From: Candidatus Gastranaerophilales bacterium
GTDB taxonomy: Bacteria > Cyanobacteriota > Vampirovibrionia > Gastranaerophilales > Gastranaerophilaceae
Length of the DNA: 48,790 nt
NCBI GenBank assembly: GCA_944323675.1
Contig: CALUTK010000003.1
Location: 1-48,790, forward strand
Reading direction: 5' to 3'
Position 1 is the first letter of the stretch. The number at the start of each line of letters is the position of its first letter. A program made the translations under genes and the position numbers. The notes below the pieces were generated by a model that was not told where the DNA came from, ran no database searches, and saw only the letters and a program-made list of their open reading frames with translations. Below are positions 25,412 to 33,994 of this stretch, in pieces.

Positions 25412-26728
25412 TTATTTGTTTTCTACTTCTTCTTTTGGTTCAACATATTCAATTTTATTGTTGTCCATCAAGAATTGTTTTACCTTATCGTTCATTGCCT
25501 GCTGGGATAATGAACTTAATATTTCAGGATTTTTGCTGATTTGCTTAATAATATCCTGCTGGGAAAGACCGTATGCTGCGCCTAACTGATTAAATTTCTG
25601 CGCAATATCTTCCTGAGCAAGTGTAATTTTTTCTTCTTTTGCAATTTTATCTATTACGAGAGAATTTTTAATTCTGCTTTTAGCATCTTCGTGAATAGTT
25701 TTCATAATTTCATCTTCGCTCTGGGTTTTCAGAAGCATTTCCCAGCTTACACCCTGTGCCGCAAGTCTGTTTTTGTATTCAGCAAGAAGGGATTGAGCTT
25801 CTCTTTCAATCATTCTTTCTGAGATATCTACGCTTGCGCCGTCTATTGCTTTTTTGAATACGGCATTTTCCGCATTTATCTTTTTAGCGTTTTCTCTTGT
25901 TTGTTCAAGGTGTTTTTGAATGTCTTCTTTCATCGCATCAAGAGTTTCAAACCCTACTTTTTGAGCAAATTCATCGTTTATTTCAGGCAGAATTCTTTCT
26001 CTGATTTCGTTGATTTTTATTTTAAAAGTTGCTTTTTGACCTTTTAATTTTTCATCGTGGTAATCTTCAGGGAAGGTTACTTCAATGTCAAACTCTTCGC
26101 CGGAGTCTTTACCGACAAGCTGTTCTGCAAAGCCCGGGATAAAGTTTGAATTACCGAGGTCTAATCTATAACCTTTAGCTTCTCCGCCTTTGATTTTTTC
26201 GCCGTTTGAATATCCGTCAAAATCAATATTTACTATATCTGTTGCGGTTGTTTTTCTGTCAGTGATTAATTTTTCTTCTGCAAATCTTGATTTAAGGTTT
26301 TCTACAGCTTTATCGTAAGCGTCTGCTCTTTCCGGAACATCATCTGCTTCGATTGTGAGATTTTTATATTCGCCGAGTGTTACTTCCGGTCTTGTTTCTG
26401 CACTTACTGTCACTGTTAAATCTTTTCCGAGTTCAAAGTCGTAAGATGTAACATAAGGCTGGGTAATTAAATCAAGTTTATTTTCAGCAACTGCTTCATT
26501 TACAGCTTTCGGCATTAAACCTTCGATTGCTTCCTGTTTAATTCTTTCAACTCCGACTCTTGCTTCTACCATACTCCTCGGGGCTTTTCCTGTTCTGAAG
26601 CCGTCAATTGTGATATGCTGAGAAATTCTCTTTACTGCTGAATTATAAGCATTTGCAGCTTCTATTGCAGGAATTGTAATATTTAATTTAACTAAATTCT
26701 CTTTTTCATTTTCAACTGTAACTTTCAT
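25412..26728 (-). CDS. tig: Trigger factor (ribosome-associated chaperone and PPIase)
   Basis: 438 residues in three domains. The N-terminal ribosome-binding domain includes GFRTGKAPRSMVEARVG, equivalent to the GFRxGKxP signature. The FKBP-like PPIase domain lies around 150-240 (SNFIPGFAEQLVGKDSGEEFDIEVTFPEDYH). A helical C-terminal chaperone domain ends in EYVEPKEEVENK. It binds nascent chains at the ribosome exit. The gene leads the tig-clpP-clpX cluster. AAGGGA precedes the ATG, and TATAAT boxes lie at 26756-26761 and 26779-26784 on the minus strand. Confidence 0.96.
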   Translation of the reverse strand: MKVTVENEKENLVKLNITIPAIEAANAYNSAVKRISQHITIDGFRTGKAPRSMVEARVGVERIKQEAIEGLMPKAVNEAVAENKLDLITQPYVTSYDFELGKDLTVTVSAETRPEVTLGEYKNLTIEADDVPERADAYDKAVENLKSRFAEEKLITDRKTTATDIVNIDFDGYSNGEKIKGGEAKGYRLDLGNSNFIPGFAEQLVGKDSGEEFDIEVTFPEDYHDEKLKGQKATFKIKINEIRERILPEINDEFAQKVGFETLDAMKEDIQKHLEQTRENAKKINAENAVFKKAIDGASVDISERMIEREAQSLLAEYKNRLAAQGVSWEMLLKTQSEDEIMKTIHEDAKSRIKNSLVIDKIAKEEKITLAQEDIAQKFNQLGAAYGLSQQDIIKQISKNPEILSSLSQQAMNDKVKQFLMDNNKIEYVEPKEEVENK

Positions 26729-26755
26729 TGTTTTTCCCTTATCAATTTTCCTATA

Positions 26756-26807
26756 ATTATATACATGTATCTGCCCCGATTATACCGCAAAAAGTTTTTT
26801 TCGCAAG
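26756..26807 (-). promoter_or_regulatory. Candidate promoters of the tig-clpP cluster
   Basis: Two minus-strand TATAAT boxes (complements of 26756-26761 and 26779-26784). The upstream box has TTGCGA about 16 bp before it as a possible -35. The leader would carry an AAGGGA site before the tig ATG. Confidence 0.5.
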
Positions 26808-26863
26808 TACGCCAAAGAGATGAGAATTTTGTTTCGGGTGTTTTTGCAAAGAAATTTAGTTTA

Positions 26864-26882
26864 TGTTATATAAAAGGTCATG
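26864..26882 (+). promoter_or_regulatory. Extended -10 just before the DUF374 gene
   Basis: TGT-TATATA (26864-26872), seven bases (AAAAGGTC region), then the ATG at 26880. It is probably leaderless, but AAAGG could also act as a short ribosome-binding site, so this case is less clear than the others. Confidence 0.4.
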
Positions 26883-27566
26883 GTTAGATTAGCAAGCAGA
26901 GATAATTTAAAATTTTTAAAAAAGGTAATAGTCGGATATATGCAGGTGCAGAAGCATTTGACGAACATTATTGAATTCGGCAACCCTTATATAAAACCTT
27001 GTATTTATGCAATGTGGCATTCAGACCAGTTTTGTATATACGGTGTTCAAAACAGATCAGAAGTAAACTTTCTTATTAGCACCTCTAACGACGGCGACAT
27101 GGTTGCTGCCGGATGCGAATCTTTAGGTTTTAAGACAATAAGAGGCTCGTATAAAAGCCGCGGCGCAGTCGAGGCTACAATGCAGATGCTTGAAAGATTA
27201 AAAGAGGGCGAGTGTGTTGCGATTACTGTTGACGGCCCGCGGGGACCTCTGCATTCAATAAAAAACGGAGCCATAAAACTTGCGCAGAAATCTGGTGCCC
27301 CTATTATCCCGATGGTTTGGTATTCTAAGGATAAAATGTTTTTTACACTTCCTTCCTGGGACAAAATGACAGCGCCTATTGGTTATGCTGAAATTGTGAA
27401 TCTGTACGGCGAACCGATTTATGTTCCGGAAGAACTTGACGACGAAAAACTTAAAGAAATTAAAAATCAAATAAAAGAATCTCTGGAAGCTTTGCAGAAA
27501 AAAGCTCCCGAAGTGTACAGGGAGGCGAAGAAAAATAAATTATGGAAGAAGAAGAAAAAGTCTTAA
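26880..27566 (+). CDS. DUF374 lysophospholipid acyltransferase-like protein
   Basis: 228 residues of the LPLAT superfamily, DUF374 branch. Landmarks are the His of YAMWHSDQFCIYG, LISTSNDGDMVAAGCESLGFKTIRGSYKSRGAVEATMQML, VAITVDGPRGPLHSIKNGAIKLAQKSGAPIIPM and a basic C-terminus (KKNKLWKKKKKS). Family members are thought to acylate lipid A precursors or other lipids at the inner membrane; the acceptor is not predictable. It overlaps the amidase gene by 25 bases in another frame. A lipid role next to an amidase and a cell-wall peptidase fits an envelope operon. Confidence 0.8.
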   Translation: MVRLASRDNLKFLKKVIVGYMQVQKHLTNIIEFGNPYIKPCIYAMWHSDQFCIYGVQNRSEVNFLISTSNDGDMVAAGCESLGFKTIRGSYKSRGAVEATMQMLERLKEGECVAITVDGPRGPLHSIKNGAIKLAQKSGAPIIPMVWYSKDKMFFTLPSWDKMTAPIGYAEIVNLYGEPIYVPEELDDEKLKEIKNQIKESLEALQKKAPEVYREAKKNKLWKKKKKS

Positions 27567-28369
27567 ATGTTGCGGCTTTACAGATGCAGTCTGTTATAGG
27601 CGACAGATTTGCTAATTATGAAAAGGTTGAGAAAATTCTTGCACGCGATTTAGATAAAGGAACGGATCTTCTGGTATTGCCGGAAGTCTGGACTGTCGGC
27701 TGGTCTTGTGAAGATTTCCCTGCCGCGGCTGAAAATATTGAAAATTCCGATACAATAAATTTTCTTTCTGAAATTGCCAAAAAATATAACGTGAATATTT
27801 TAGGCGGAAGTTTTATACAAAAAATTGAGGGGCAGAAAAGTTTAAACACATGTCCTGTTATAAATCGCCGCGGAGCACTTGTTGCGACTTATTCAAAAAA
27901 TCATCTGTATTCATATTGCGGATGTACGGAAGGTGATTATATTCAGCCGGGGAAATCTCCTGTTATGGTAAATATAGAAGGGATAAATATAGGTCTTACC
28001 ATATGTTACGACATCAGATTCCCGGAAATTTTCCGAGCATACAGAAAAGCCGGCGCGGATTTGCTTGTAAATATGGCGGCATGGGGTTCTAAAAAGCCTG
28101 TCCCGTGGGAATATCTTACCGGCGCTAGGGCTGTTGAAAATCAGTGTTATATGATTGCGCTCACTCAGTCCGGTCAAATTAAAGGTGATGAGTATAATAT
28201 AGGGCATTCCAGAATTTTTGATTTCTGCGGAGAAACTATCGCAGAAATTAAAGACCAGAGAGAAGGTATTATGTCTTGTAAAATTAATTTTGCGCCTATG
28301 TATGAATATCGAAAAATTTGTACTATACTAAAAGACATCAGGGAAAATTATGAGGTAATATCCGTATGA
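27542..28369 (+). CDS. Nitrilase-superfamily amidohydrolase (omega-amidase/NIT2-like)
   Basis: The 275-residue protein has the Glu-Lys-Cys catalytic triad: Glu48 in LLVLPEVWTVG, Lys119 in YSKNHLY and Cys155 in GLTICYDIRFPE. These are the landmarks of the carbon-nitrogen hydrolase family. The closest functional type appears to be the NIT2/omega-amidase or carbamoylase class, which removes amide groups from small acids in the cytosol; the substrate is uncertain. It overlaps the preceding gene by 25 bases, and its TGA overlaps the ATG of the peptidase gene, so all three are translationally coupled. Confidence 0.85.
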   Translation: MEEEEKVLNVAALQMQSVIGDRFANYEKVEKILARDLDKGTDLLVLPEVWTVGWSCEDFPAAAENIENSDTINFLSEIAKKYNVNILGGSFIQKIEGQKSLNTCPVINRRGALVATYSKNHLYSYCGCTEGDYIQPGKSPVMVNIEGINIGLTICYDIRFPEIFRAYRKAGADLLVNMAAWGSKKPVPWEYLTGARAVENQCYMIALTQSGQIKGDEYNIGHSRIFDFCGETIAEIKDQREGIMSCKINFAPMYEYRKICTILKDIRENYEVISV

Positions 28370-29727
28370 AAAAATTTTTGTGTGTCTTAAGCCTTTTTAT
28401 CTTCGGAAATTTCTTTTTGACTGCTTGTGCCGTTGATGATATTAAAACAGTTCTTGCGGAATCAAGTATAAAAAAAGATACAATTTCAATTTCTATAAAA
28501 GATACCGAAACCGGAAAAACTGTTTATGAATTGAATGAACACAGACTTGTCAGTCCTGCTTCAACGCAGAAGATTGTGACACTGGCGGCGTCATTATGGA
28601 CTCTCGGCCCTGATTATAATTTTACAACAGATCTGTATAAAGATACTAATAATAATCTATATTTAAAACTAGGGGCTGATCCGTATTTAAGAGAAAAAGA
28701 TTTGAAAAAACTTATGGATGACGCTAAGAATAAAAAAATTCTAACTCCGAAAAATATTTATATAGATGATTATATTGTTGATGGTGTTACCTGGGGCGAA
28801 GGATGGCAGTGGGATGATGATTTGAATTATCTTATGCCGAAGTTTGGAGCTTATAACCTTGACGGTAATCTTTTGTATATAATCGTAGCTCCGACAGAAG
28901 ATGGCTCACCTGCAAATGTTTATCCGAAATTCTTTTATCCGGTTACATTTATGAACCTTGCCGTAACAGATTCCAAACAGGAAAACGGTGTGGCTTTTGA
29001 AAGAAATAATTCTATTTCTCCTGATATTTTGACAGTGAGAGGTCATGTTTCGGAAATAAAACCGTATCCGATACCTGTTCCAAATATAAAAAGATACTTC
29101 CGCCTGCGGCTTGAAGATGCAATTTCTAACGCTAAAATAGAGTACTACGGAACAATTTCACAGAAAAAACTTCCTTCTGAAAACATTTATATTGTTTCAT
29201 CCGTAAAACACCCGATAAAATTAGCGGTTGCGGATATTTTGAAAAACAGCAATAATATGGCTGCTGAATCTGTCTTTAAGATTGCCGGCGGGAAATATGT
29301 TAAGAATACAGGTTCTGTTGAAGCTGCCGTCAAAATGTTTGAAGCTTTCTGCAAAAAATTGGATGTAAAAGCTGATAATATTAAAATTGTCGACGGCAGC
29401 GGAGTTTCTAAAAACAATCTGATGAGTGCCGATTTTATGACAGATTTCCTTGTTGCACTGTCGAAGGTTCCGGGGTTTGAAATTTATAAAAATGTTCTTC
29501 CGACATCAGGTGAGGGCACACTTGAAAACAGAATGTTATATTTTAAGGATAATCTGAGGGCAAAAACAGGAACACTTTCCGATATAAGTGCAATAACAGG
29601 TTTTATAACGTCAAAGTCGGGTAAAACTTATGCATTTGATATTATGATAAATGATGCAAAATCATCTCCTGCAGATAAGAAAATGCTTGAAGAATATATT
29701 TTGAGAGCGGTATATAATTATTACTAA
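28366..29727 (+). CDS. dacB: PBP4-type D-Ala-D-Ala carboxypeptidase/endopeptidase, lipoprotein
   Basis: 453 residues of the S13 peptidase family, which trims or cuts peptidoglycan cross-links in the periplasm. The three active-site motifs are SxxK (S66-TQ-K69 in SPASTQKI), SxN in LKNSNNMAAES and KTG in LRAKTGTLSD. The N-terminus has a hydrophobic signal ending LTAC, a lipobox with Cys21, so it is likely a lipoprotein rather than a free periplasmic enzyme as in E. coli. The start overlaps the stop of the amidase gene (ATGA). It closes the three-gene operon. Confidence 0.9.
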   Translation: MKKFLCVLSLFIFGNFFLTACAVDDIKTVLAESSIKKDTISISIKDTETGKTVYELNEHRLVSPASTQKIVTLAASLWTLGPDYNFTTDLYKDTNNNLYLKLGADPYLREKDLKKLMDDAKNKKILTPKNIYIDDYIVDGVTWGEGWQWDDDLNYLMPKFGAYNLDGNLLYIIVAPTEDGSPANVYPKFFYPVTFMNLAVTDSKQENGVAFERNNSISPDILTVRGHVSEIKPYPIPVPNIKRYFRLRLEDAISNAKIEYYGTISQKKLPSENIYIVSSVKHPIKLAVADILKNSNNMAAESVFKIAGGKYVKNTGSVEAAVKMFEAFCKKLDVKADNIKIVDGSGVSKNNLMSADFMTDFLVALSKVPGFEIYKNVLPTSGEGTLENRMLYFKDNLRAKTGTLSDISAITGFITSKSGKTYAFDIMINDAKSSPADKKMLEEYILRAVYNYY

Positions 29728-29960
29728 CAAGCGGTGTGCGGATGGCATTGCGCAATTTGTCATTGCGAGGAGAGAAACGACGAAGCAATCCGGCTTTTTG
29801 CCTCCCTTGTAAGGGCGGCGGTGCGCTAGTGCCGGTGGGTTTTCTCTAAAACTCCTTCTCACTTCACTTAATTTTTGCCCCCTCACCCTAACCCTCAGCA
29901 CAAGGCATAAAGGGTCGTAAGACTCGTTGCCTGATTGAATTTGTGTTTTCCTCAAAAAAA
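29728..29960. repeat. Repeat fragments between converging genes
   Basis: Holds a half copy of the GTCATTGCGAG...AATCCGGC element (29759-29800) and a degraded CCGGTGGGTTTTC module (29804-29846). Low-complexity pyrimidine sequence (CCCTCACCCTAACCCT) follows. No gene is supported. Confidence 0.65.
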
Positions 29961-29962
29961 GA

Positions 29963-29997
29963 AAAAGAGTTGAAATATGTTTTTTCAACTCTTTTCT
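29963..29997. terminator. Bidirectional intrinsic terminator
   Basis: AAAAGAGTTGAAA pairs perfectly with TTTCAACTCTTTT around a short loop, with A and T tracts on both sides. It lies between the converging dacB and membrane-orphan genes. Confidence 0.85.
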
Positions 29998-29999
29998 AC

Positions 30000-30824
30000 C
30001 TATTTTTTATGCTGGGGTGACGGATTAAAGAAGATAATCCCCATCGCTGTCAGTGTTGATAGTAATAGTGCGCCGTTTAAGGCGGCTCGGGTTCTCGCTT
30101 TAGGTAGAAATTTTGATACTGTTTTGTAAGCTTTTTTAAGTTCAAAGCGGTTGACAATTTCAAAGAGTTTGTTTGCAGAAACAGTGCGTTTTGCAGCATA
30201 TGCTTTTTTAAGATTTTCAAAAGATTGTTTCACCTCAACTCCTCTGTTCGGAAGAAGTTTCAGGTTTTTAACGCGTTGTCTGTAGGCTTCTCTGACAACT
30301 TTTTTATAGTCTTCTATCGGTTCTTTGAGGTTTGCAGTTGCAACTTGTAATTGTTTTTTCATTTTTGAAAAATATTCGTGCATAAATTTGTTATCTAAAT
30401 CTTCAAGTAAAAGCTCTCTCGCAAGGGTGTAGTATTTTCGGATAAGTATAATGTTATTGTCTTCAGCTACTTTGTGTAAAAATTGTTTTTTATTAATGAG
30501 ATTTTGTTTAAGAGTTTCGTCAATAGGGACTGCTTTGAATTTTTTATACCATTCTTTTGCCGCAGTTTTAACTTTTTCCTGTTCAGGTCTGCCGGATGCT
30601 AAAAATTCTTTTGATGCTTTTTTAATAGTATCAAGTGCTTTTATTTCATCCGCATTCATCTTTTTTTTCGGAAACAGTTTTGAGAATGTGTCATTATCAA
30701 GAGTCAGTAATTTTTTTAAAGAATACTGCCCCGGTGCGGCAGCATAACCTACGCACATGCCTATAGCCGCGCCTGTGGCAATTTTTGCGGCAGCAGGATG
30801 TATGGTGAGGGATGATTCTTTCAT
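30000..30824 (-). CDS. Orphan membrane-associated helical protein
   Basis: I do not recognise it. The 274 residues have a Gly/Ala-rich hydrophobic N-terminus (AAAKIATGAAIGMCVGYAAA, about 11-30) and a second hydrophobic segment near the C-terminus (ALNGALLLSTLTAMGIIFF). Between them is a long, highly basic helical region (YKKVVREAYRQRVKNLKLL, KLFEIVNRFELKKAYKTVSKFL). This looks like a helical rod anchored at both ends. AGGAGG is well placed before the ATG. A 16-bp perfect palindrome at 30858-30873 lies about 35 bases upstream, as an operator would. Confidence 0.55.
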   Translation of the reverse strand: MKESSLTIHPAAAKIATGAAIGMCVGYAAAPGQYSLKKLLTLDNDTFSKLFPKKKMNADEIKALDTIKKASKEFLASGRPEQEKVKTAAKEWYKKFKAVPIDETLKQNLINKKQFLHKVAEDNNIILIRKYYTLARELLLEDLDNKFMHEYFSKMKKQLQVATANLKEPIEDYKKVVREAYRQRVKNLKLLPNRGVEVKQSFENLKKAYAAKRTVSANKLFEIVNRFELKKAYKTVSKFLPKARTRAALNGALLLSTLTAMGIIFFNPSPQHKK

Positions 30825-30857
30825 ATCAGCCTCCTGAATTAATGTAAACTCCTAATA

Positions 30858-30873
30858 AACCTGTATACAGGTT
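30858..30873. promoter_or_regulatory. Perfect 16-bp palindrome, candidate operator
   Basis: AACCTGTATACAGGTT is fully self-complementary. It sits in the divergent gap between the membrane orphan (start 30824) and the GT2 gene (start 30980), near a possible -10 of the former (TTATGA). The bound regulator is unknown. Confidence 0.55.
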
Positions 30874-30951
30874 AACTCATAATAAAAATTTTTGTGGCTT
30901 TTTTGGAAAGAAATTTACATGTTGTTACAATTATGCGAACTCTTTTTTGCG

Positions 30952-30960
30952 TGTTATACT
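30952..30960 (+). promoter_or_regulatory. Extended -10 of the GT2 gene
   Basis: TGT-TATACT, followed 19 bases later by the ATG at 30980. AAGGAGA sits between, so this is an ordinary leadered promoter. Confidence 0.6.
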
Positions 30961-30979
30961 TAATTTTAAGGAGAATATT

Positions 30980-31828
30980 ATGGATCCGAAGTTTACGATT
31001 ATTACAACTACCAAAAATATTATTGATAAAGATCAGACCGATGACTTTTATCTGCAGGTGAATTTGCTTGATAAACAAACATATCCGGAGATTGAGCATC
31101 TTGTTATTGACGGTGCCTCAACGGATGAAACTGATGTGCTGTTAAAAGAATATAAATCCAAGGGTTATATAAATTTTTTCTCTGAAAGAGATACCAGTAA
31201 AGTTCAGGCTTATAATAAAGGGATTATGCGTGCAAAAGGAAAATATATCTGCTTTTTGAGTGTAGATGACTTTTTCCATGATATAACAGCAATACAGGAT
31301 ATTGTAAATCTTATGGAAGCTAATAATGCGGATTTTACGTTTGCTCCGGCATATTGCAGGCATCCGGAAGGATTTGTATTCCTTTTTCAGCCTGCAATGT
31401 ATAATGCTTTTCAGGTAATGCCATGCGCAAGACAGGCAATGGTATTTAAAAGATCCGTTCTTGAAAAAGAAAATTATTTTGACGAAAAATTTAAAATTTT
31501 GTCTGAATACGACATGATTATCCGTCTTATGATGAAAAAATATAATGGAATCTTTTTTGATGGTAATTATACGACATATAAATTAGGAGAAAGAGCATTA
31601 GAAAATCCTGATAAGGCTATGCAGGAATGTAAATCAATATTTTATAAAAATTATAAAAACCTTGTTCGGCTTGATGATCAGATTCTTGATTATATGGCAG
31701 AATATTCGGAATTCCCGCGGGAATTGCTGGAAAAACTCGCCGGATGTTTCCCTCCGGAGGATAAAGAACTTTTCTTTGAACGCTGTGAGGAAATGCATAA
31801 ATTAAGAGTTGAAAGCAGGCGAGGGTAG
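30980..31828 (+). CDS. Family 2 glycosyltransferase
   Basis: From the ATG preceded by AAGGAGA the protein is 282 residues; a longer frame from 30947 lacks a ribosome-binding site and overlaps the promoter. GT2 landmarks are PKFTIITTTKN, LVIDGASTDETDVLL, YNKGIMRAKGKYICFLSVDD (the DD metal site) and FKILSEYDMIIRLMMK. It would transfer a sugar from a nucleotide donor to a surface-glycan or lipid acceptor. It precedes an oxidoreductase and a phosphatidyltransferase on the same strand, separated by about 76 bases from the first, so a shared glycolipid role is possible. Confidence 0.85.
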   Translation: MDPKFTIITTTKNIIDKDQTDDFYLQVNLLDKQTYPEIEHLVIDGASTDETDVLLKEYKSKGYINFFSERDTSKVQAYNKGIMRAKGKYICFLSVDDFFHDITAIQDIVNLMEANNADFTFAPAYCRHPEGFVFLFQPAMYNAFQVMPCARQAMVFKRSVLEKENYFDEKFKILSEYDMIIRLMMKKYNGIFFDGNYTTYKLGERALENPDKAMQECKSIFYKNYKNLVRLDDQILDYMAEYSEFPRELLEKLAGCFPPEDKELFFERCEEMHKLRVESRRG

Positions 31829-31904
31829 ACTTAAAGCATTTACAAAATCATTTGAGTAACGTATGATAGTTATATAGTTAGTAGAATAAAGGTTAGGGAT
31901 AGAA

Positions 31905-32906
31905 ATGAAACATCAAAAGATAGCAGTTATCGGCTGTGGAGTATGGGGAAGAAATATTGTCAGAAATTTTTATAACCTGAATGTTCTTGATATAGTTTGC
32001 GATCTTGATGAAAGTAATTTGGAAAAAGTCAAAGAGCAGTATCCGGGTGTAAAAACAACTAAAGATTTTAACGAAATAATTAATAATCCTGAAATTACGG
32101 CTGTTGCCGTTGTTACCCCGAGCCATACTCATTATAAGGTTGTTAAAGCAATGCTGGAGGCAGGTAAAAATGTTTATGTTGAAAAACCTATTTCAACAGT
32201 TGCTCAGGAAGCAAAAGATTTAACAGAACTTGCACACCAAAAAGGGCTTGTCCTAATGGTTGGTCACCTGCTTCTTTATCATCCGGCTGTTAATAGATTA
32301 AAAATGCTTATAGAAGAAGGAACACTGGGTGATATCGTTTATGCACAAAGCGACAGATTAAACGTAAACTTTTTCAAAAATGACAGAAGTGTTATGTGGG
32401 ATTTAGCGCCGCATGATGTTTCTATGATGAGTTATGTTACAGGTAAAGATCCGGTAAGAGTAATATCTGCCGTCGGGTGTTCTTCAGAACAGAATGATAT
32501 TATGGATATCACTCATATTACAATTGAGTTTGAAGACGGCATGGTCGGACAGATTTCTGACAGCTGGATTACCCCGAAAAAACATGTTCAGCTTCTTGTA
32601 AGAGGTACTAAGGCAACAGCTATCCTTGATGATACCGTTCAGGAAAATAAGCTGGTAATTTACGATAATTATAAGAAAGATACGCAGCAAAATATCAGTC
32701 TTGATTATCTTGAAATTGAACCGCTGAAACTTGAGTGCCAGCATTTTATAAGCTGTTGTGAAACCGGTAAAAAAGCCCGTTCTGACGGTGATAACGGATT
32801 TATGGTTACGACAATTCTGGAGCAGGCTGAAAAAATTATGCTCGGTGACAGAAGAAAAAAACTTGATGAAGTAAACTTTGCACTGTCAAGAACCAAGAAA
32901 AAGTAA
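31905..32906 (+). CDS. Gfo/Idh/MocA-family NAD(P)-dependent sugar oxidoreductase
   Basis: 333 residues with an N-terminal Rossmann fold (GCGVWG at 10-15), VTPSHTHY (about 70-77), the EKP signature at 93-95 (VYVEKPIS) and DLAPHDVSMMSYVTG in the C-terminal domain. The overall type recalls WbpB/WlbA enzymes that oxidise the 3-position of UDP-GlcNAc-derived sugars, or inositol dehydrogenases; sequence alone does not decide. GTTAGGGATAG precedes the ATG. Its stop is 21 bases before the CDP-alcohol phosphatidyltransferase gene, so the two are probably one transcript and may make a polar headgroup together. Confidence 0.82.
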   Translation: MKHQKIAVIGCGVWGRNIVRNFYNLNVLDIVCDLDESNLEKVKEQYPGVKTTKDFNEIINNPEITAVAVVTPSHTHYKVVKAMLEAGKNVYVEKPISTVAQEAKDLTELAHQKGLVLMVGHLLLYHPAVNRLKMLIEEGTLGDIVYAQSDRLNVNFFKNDRSVMWDLAPHDVSMMSYVTGKDPVRVISAVGCSSEQNDIMDITHITIEFEDGMVGQISDSWITPKKHVQLLVRGTKATAILDDTVQENKLVIYDNYKKDTQQNISLDYLEIEPLKLECQHFISCCETGKKARSDGDNGFMVTTILEQAEKIMLGDRRKKLDEVNFALSRTKKK

Positions 32907-32927
32907 AAGAGAGGTTAAGTTTTTAAA

Positions 32928-33542
32928 ATGGATATAAAGAATAATACGGCAAATATTGTATCAATAAGCAGAATTTTTGTGGCATTTATTGCTATATGGC
33001 TGTTATTCGGGCAAAGCTATATTGCTTATACAATATCGCTTATTTTAACAATTATTGCGTTTATAATGGACGGAGTGGACGGTTATATTGCAAGAAAATA
33101 TAATCAGGCATCCGAACTTGGTTCGGTACTGGATATTATGGGTGATAGAATCGTTGAAGCTTCTTATTGGATTGTATTTGCTGTTACCGGAATGCTGCCG
33201 GTCTGGTTCCCGATTGTGTGCGTAACCAGAGCATTTACAACCGACAGCATAAGAAGTGTTGCTCTTTCTAAAGGTATGACAGCATTTGGTGAAAAATCCA
33301 TGCAGACAACTTCGTGGGGTAAATTCATCTGCGCTTCCAAATTTATGAGAATCAGTTATGCTGTTGCGAAAGTTGCAGCATTTGTTCTGCTTATCGGTTC
33401 TCTGGTTCCTCCGTATATTGAAACAAGAAGAGTTATTTATTTTATCGGGGTAATATTTGCATATATTGCAATTATCTTCTGTGTTGTGAGGGCTGTTCCT
33501 GTCGTTCTTGAAAGCGGAAAACTATTTGAGAAAAAGGATTAA
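32928..33542 (+). CDS. CDP-alcohol phosphatidyltransferase family protein
   Basis: 204 residues, membrane-embedded, with about six predicted helices. The catalytic signature is complete: D48-x2-D51-G52-x2-A55-R56-x8-G65-x3-D69-x3-D73. Enzymes of this class join a CDP-activated lipid to an alcohol such as glycerol-3-phosphate, serine or inositol, or join a CDP-alcohol to a lipid. PgsA is one possibility. The neighbouring oxidoreductase raises the option of a less common headgroup such as an inositol or sugar alcohol. The trmL start follows the stop by two bases. Confidence 0.82.
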   Translation: MDIKNNTANIVSISRIFVAFIAIWLLFGQSYIAYTISLILTIIAFIMDGVDGYIARKYNQASELGSVLDIMGDRIVEASYWIVFAVTGMLPVWFPIVCVTRAFTTDSIRSVALSKGMTAFGEKSMQTTSWGKFICASKFMRISYAVAKVAAFVLLIGSLVPPYIETRRVIYFIGVIFAYIAIIFCVVRAVPVVLESGKLFEKKD

Positions 33543-33544
33543 CA

Positions 33545-33994
33545 ATGGCGAAACTTAATATTGTGCTTTATGAACCTGAAATTCCTCAGAATACAGGGAA
33601 TATTGCAAGACTCTGCGCCTGTACTGGAGCCTCATTATATCTTGTCGGAAAATTAGGCTTTTCTCTTTCCAGCAAATATACAAAACGTGCAGGGTTAGAC
33701 TACTGGGACAGTGTAGATTTGCATAAAATTGAATCAATGGACGAATTGCTTGAAGCGAACAAGGGTGCTAATTTTTATTATCTGACAACAAAAACGACGC
33801 GTTTATACTCGGATGTAAAATTTCAGGATGGAGATTTTATTGTATTCGGTCCTGAGACAAGAGGGCTGCCTGATGTTTATGTGAAGGATAAAAATGCTTT
33901 AACAATTCCTATGAAAGAAGGACAGAGAAGTTTAAATTTATCAAATTCGGTTGCGATAGTAGCATATGAGGTGATAAGGCAAAATGGACTTTAA
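33545..33994 (+). CDS. trmL: tRNA (cytidine/uridine-34 2'-O)-methyltransferase TrmL
   Basis: 149 residues, the short stand-alone SPOUT methyltransferase that modifies the wobble base of certain leucine tRNAs. Motifs are NIVLYEPEIPQNTGNIARLCA (4-24), KRAGLDYWDSVDL, FGPETRGLP and the knot segment RSLNLSNSVAIVAYEV. It overlaps the next gene by 11 bases. Its place in a lipid or sugar operon is probably a matter of transcription rather than function. Confidence 0.93.
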   Translation: MAKLNIVLYEPEIPQNTGNIARLCACTGASLYLVGKLGFSLSSKYTKRAGLDYWDSVDLHKIESMDELLEANKGANFYYLTTKTTRLYSDVKFQDGDFIVFGPETRGLPDVYVKDKNALTIPMKEGQRSLNLSNSVAIVAYEVIRQNGL

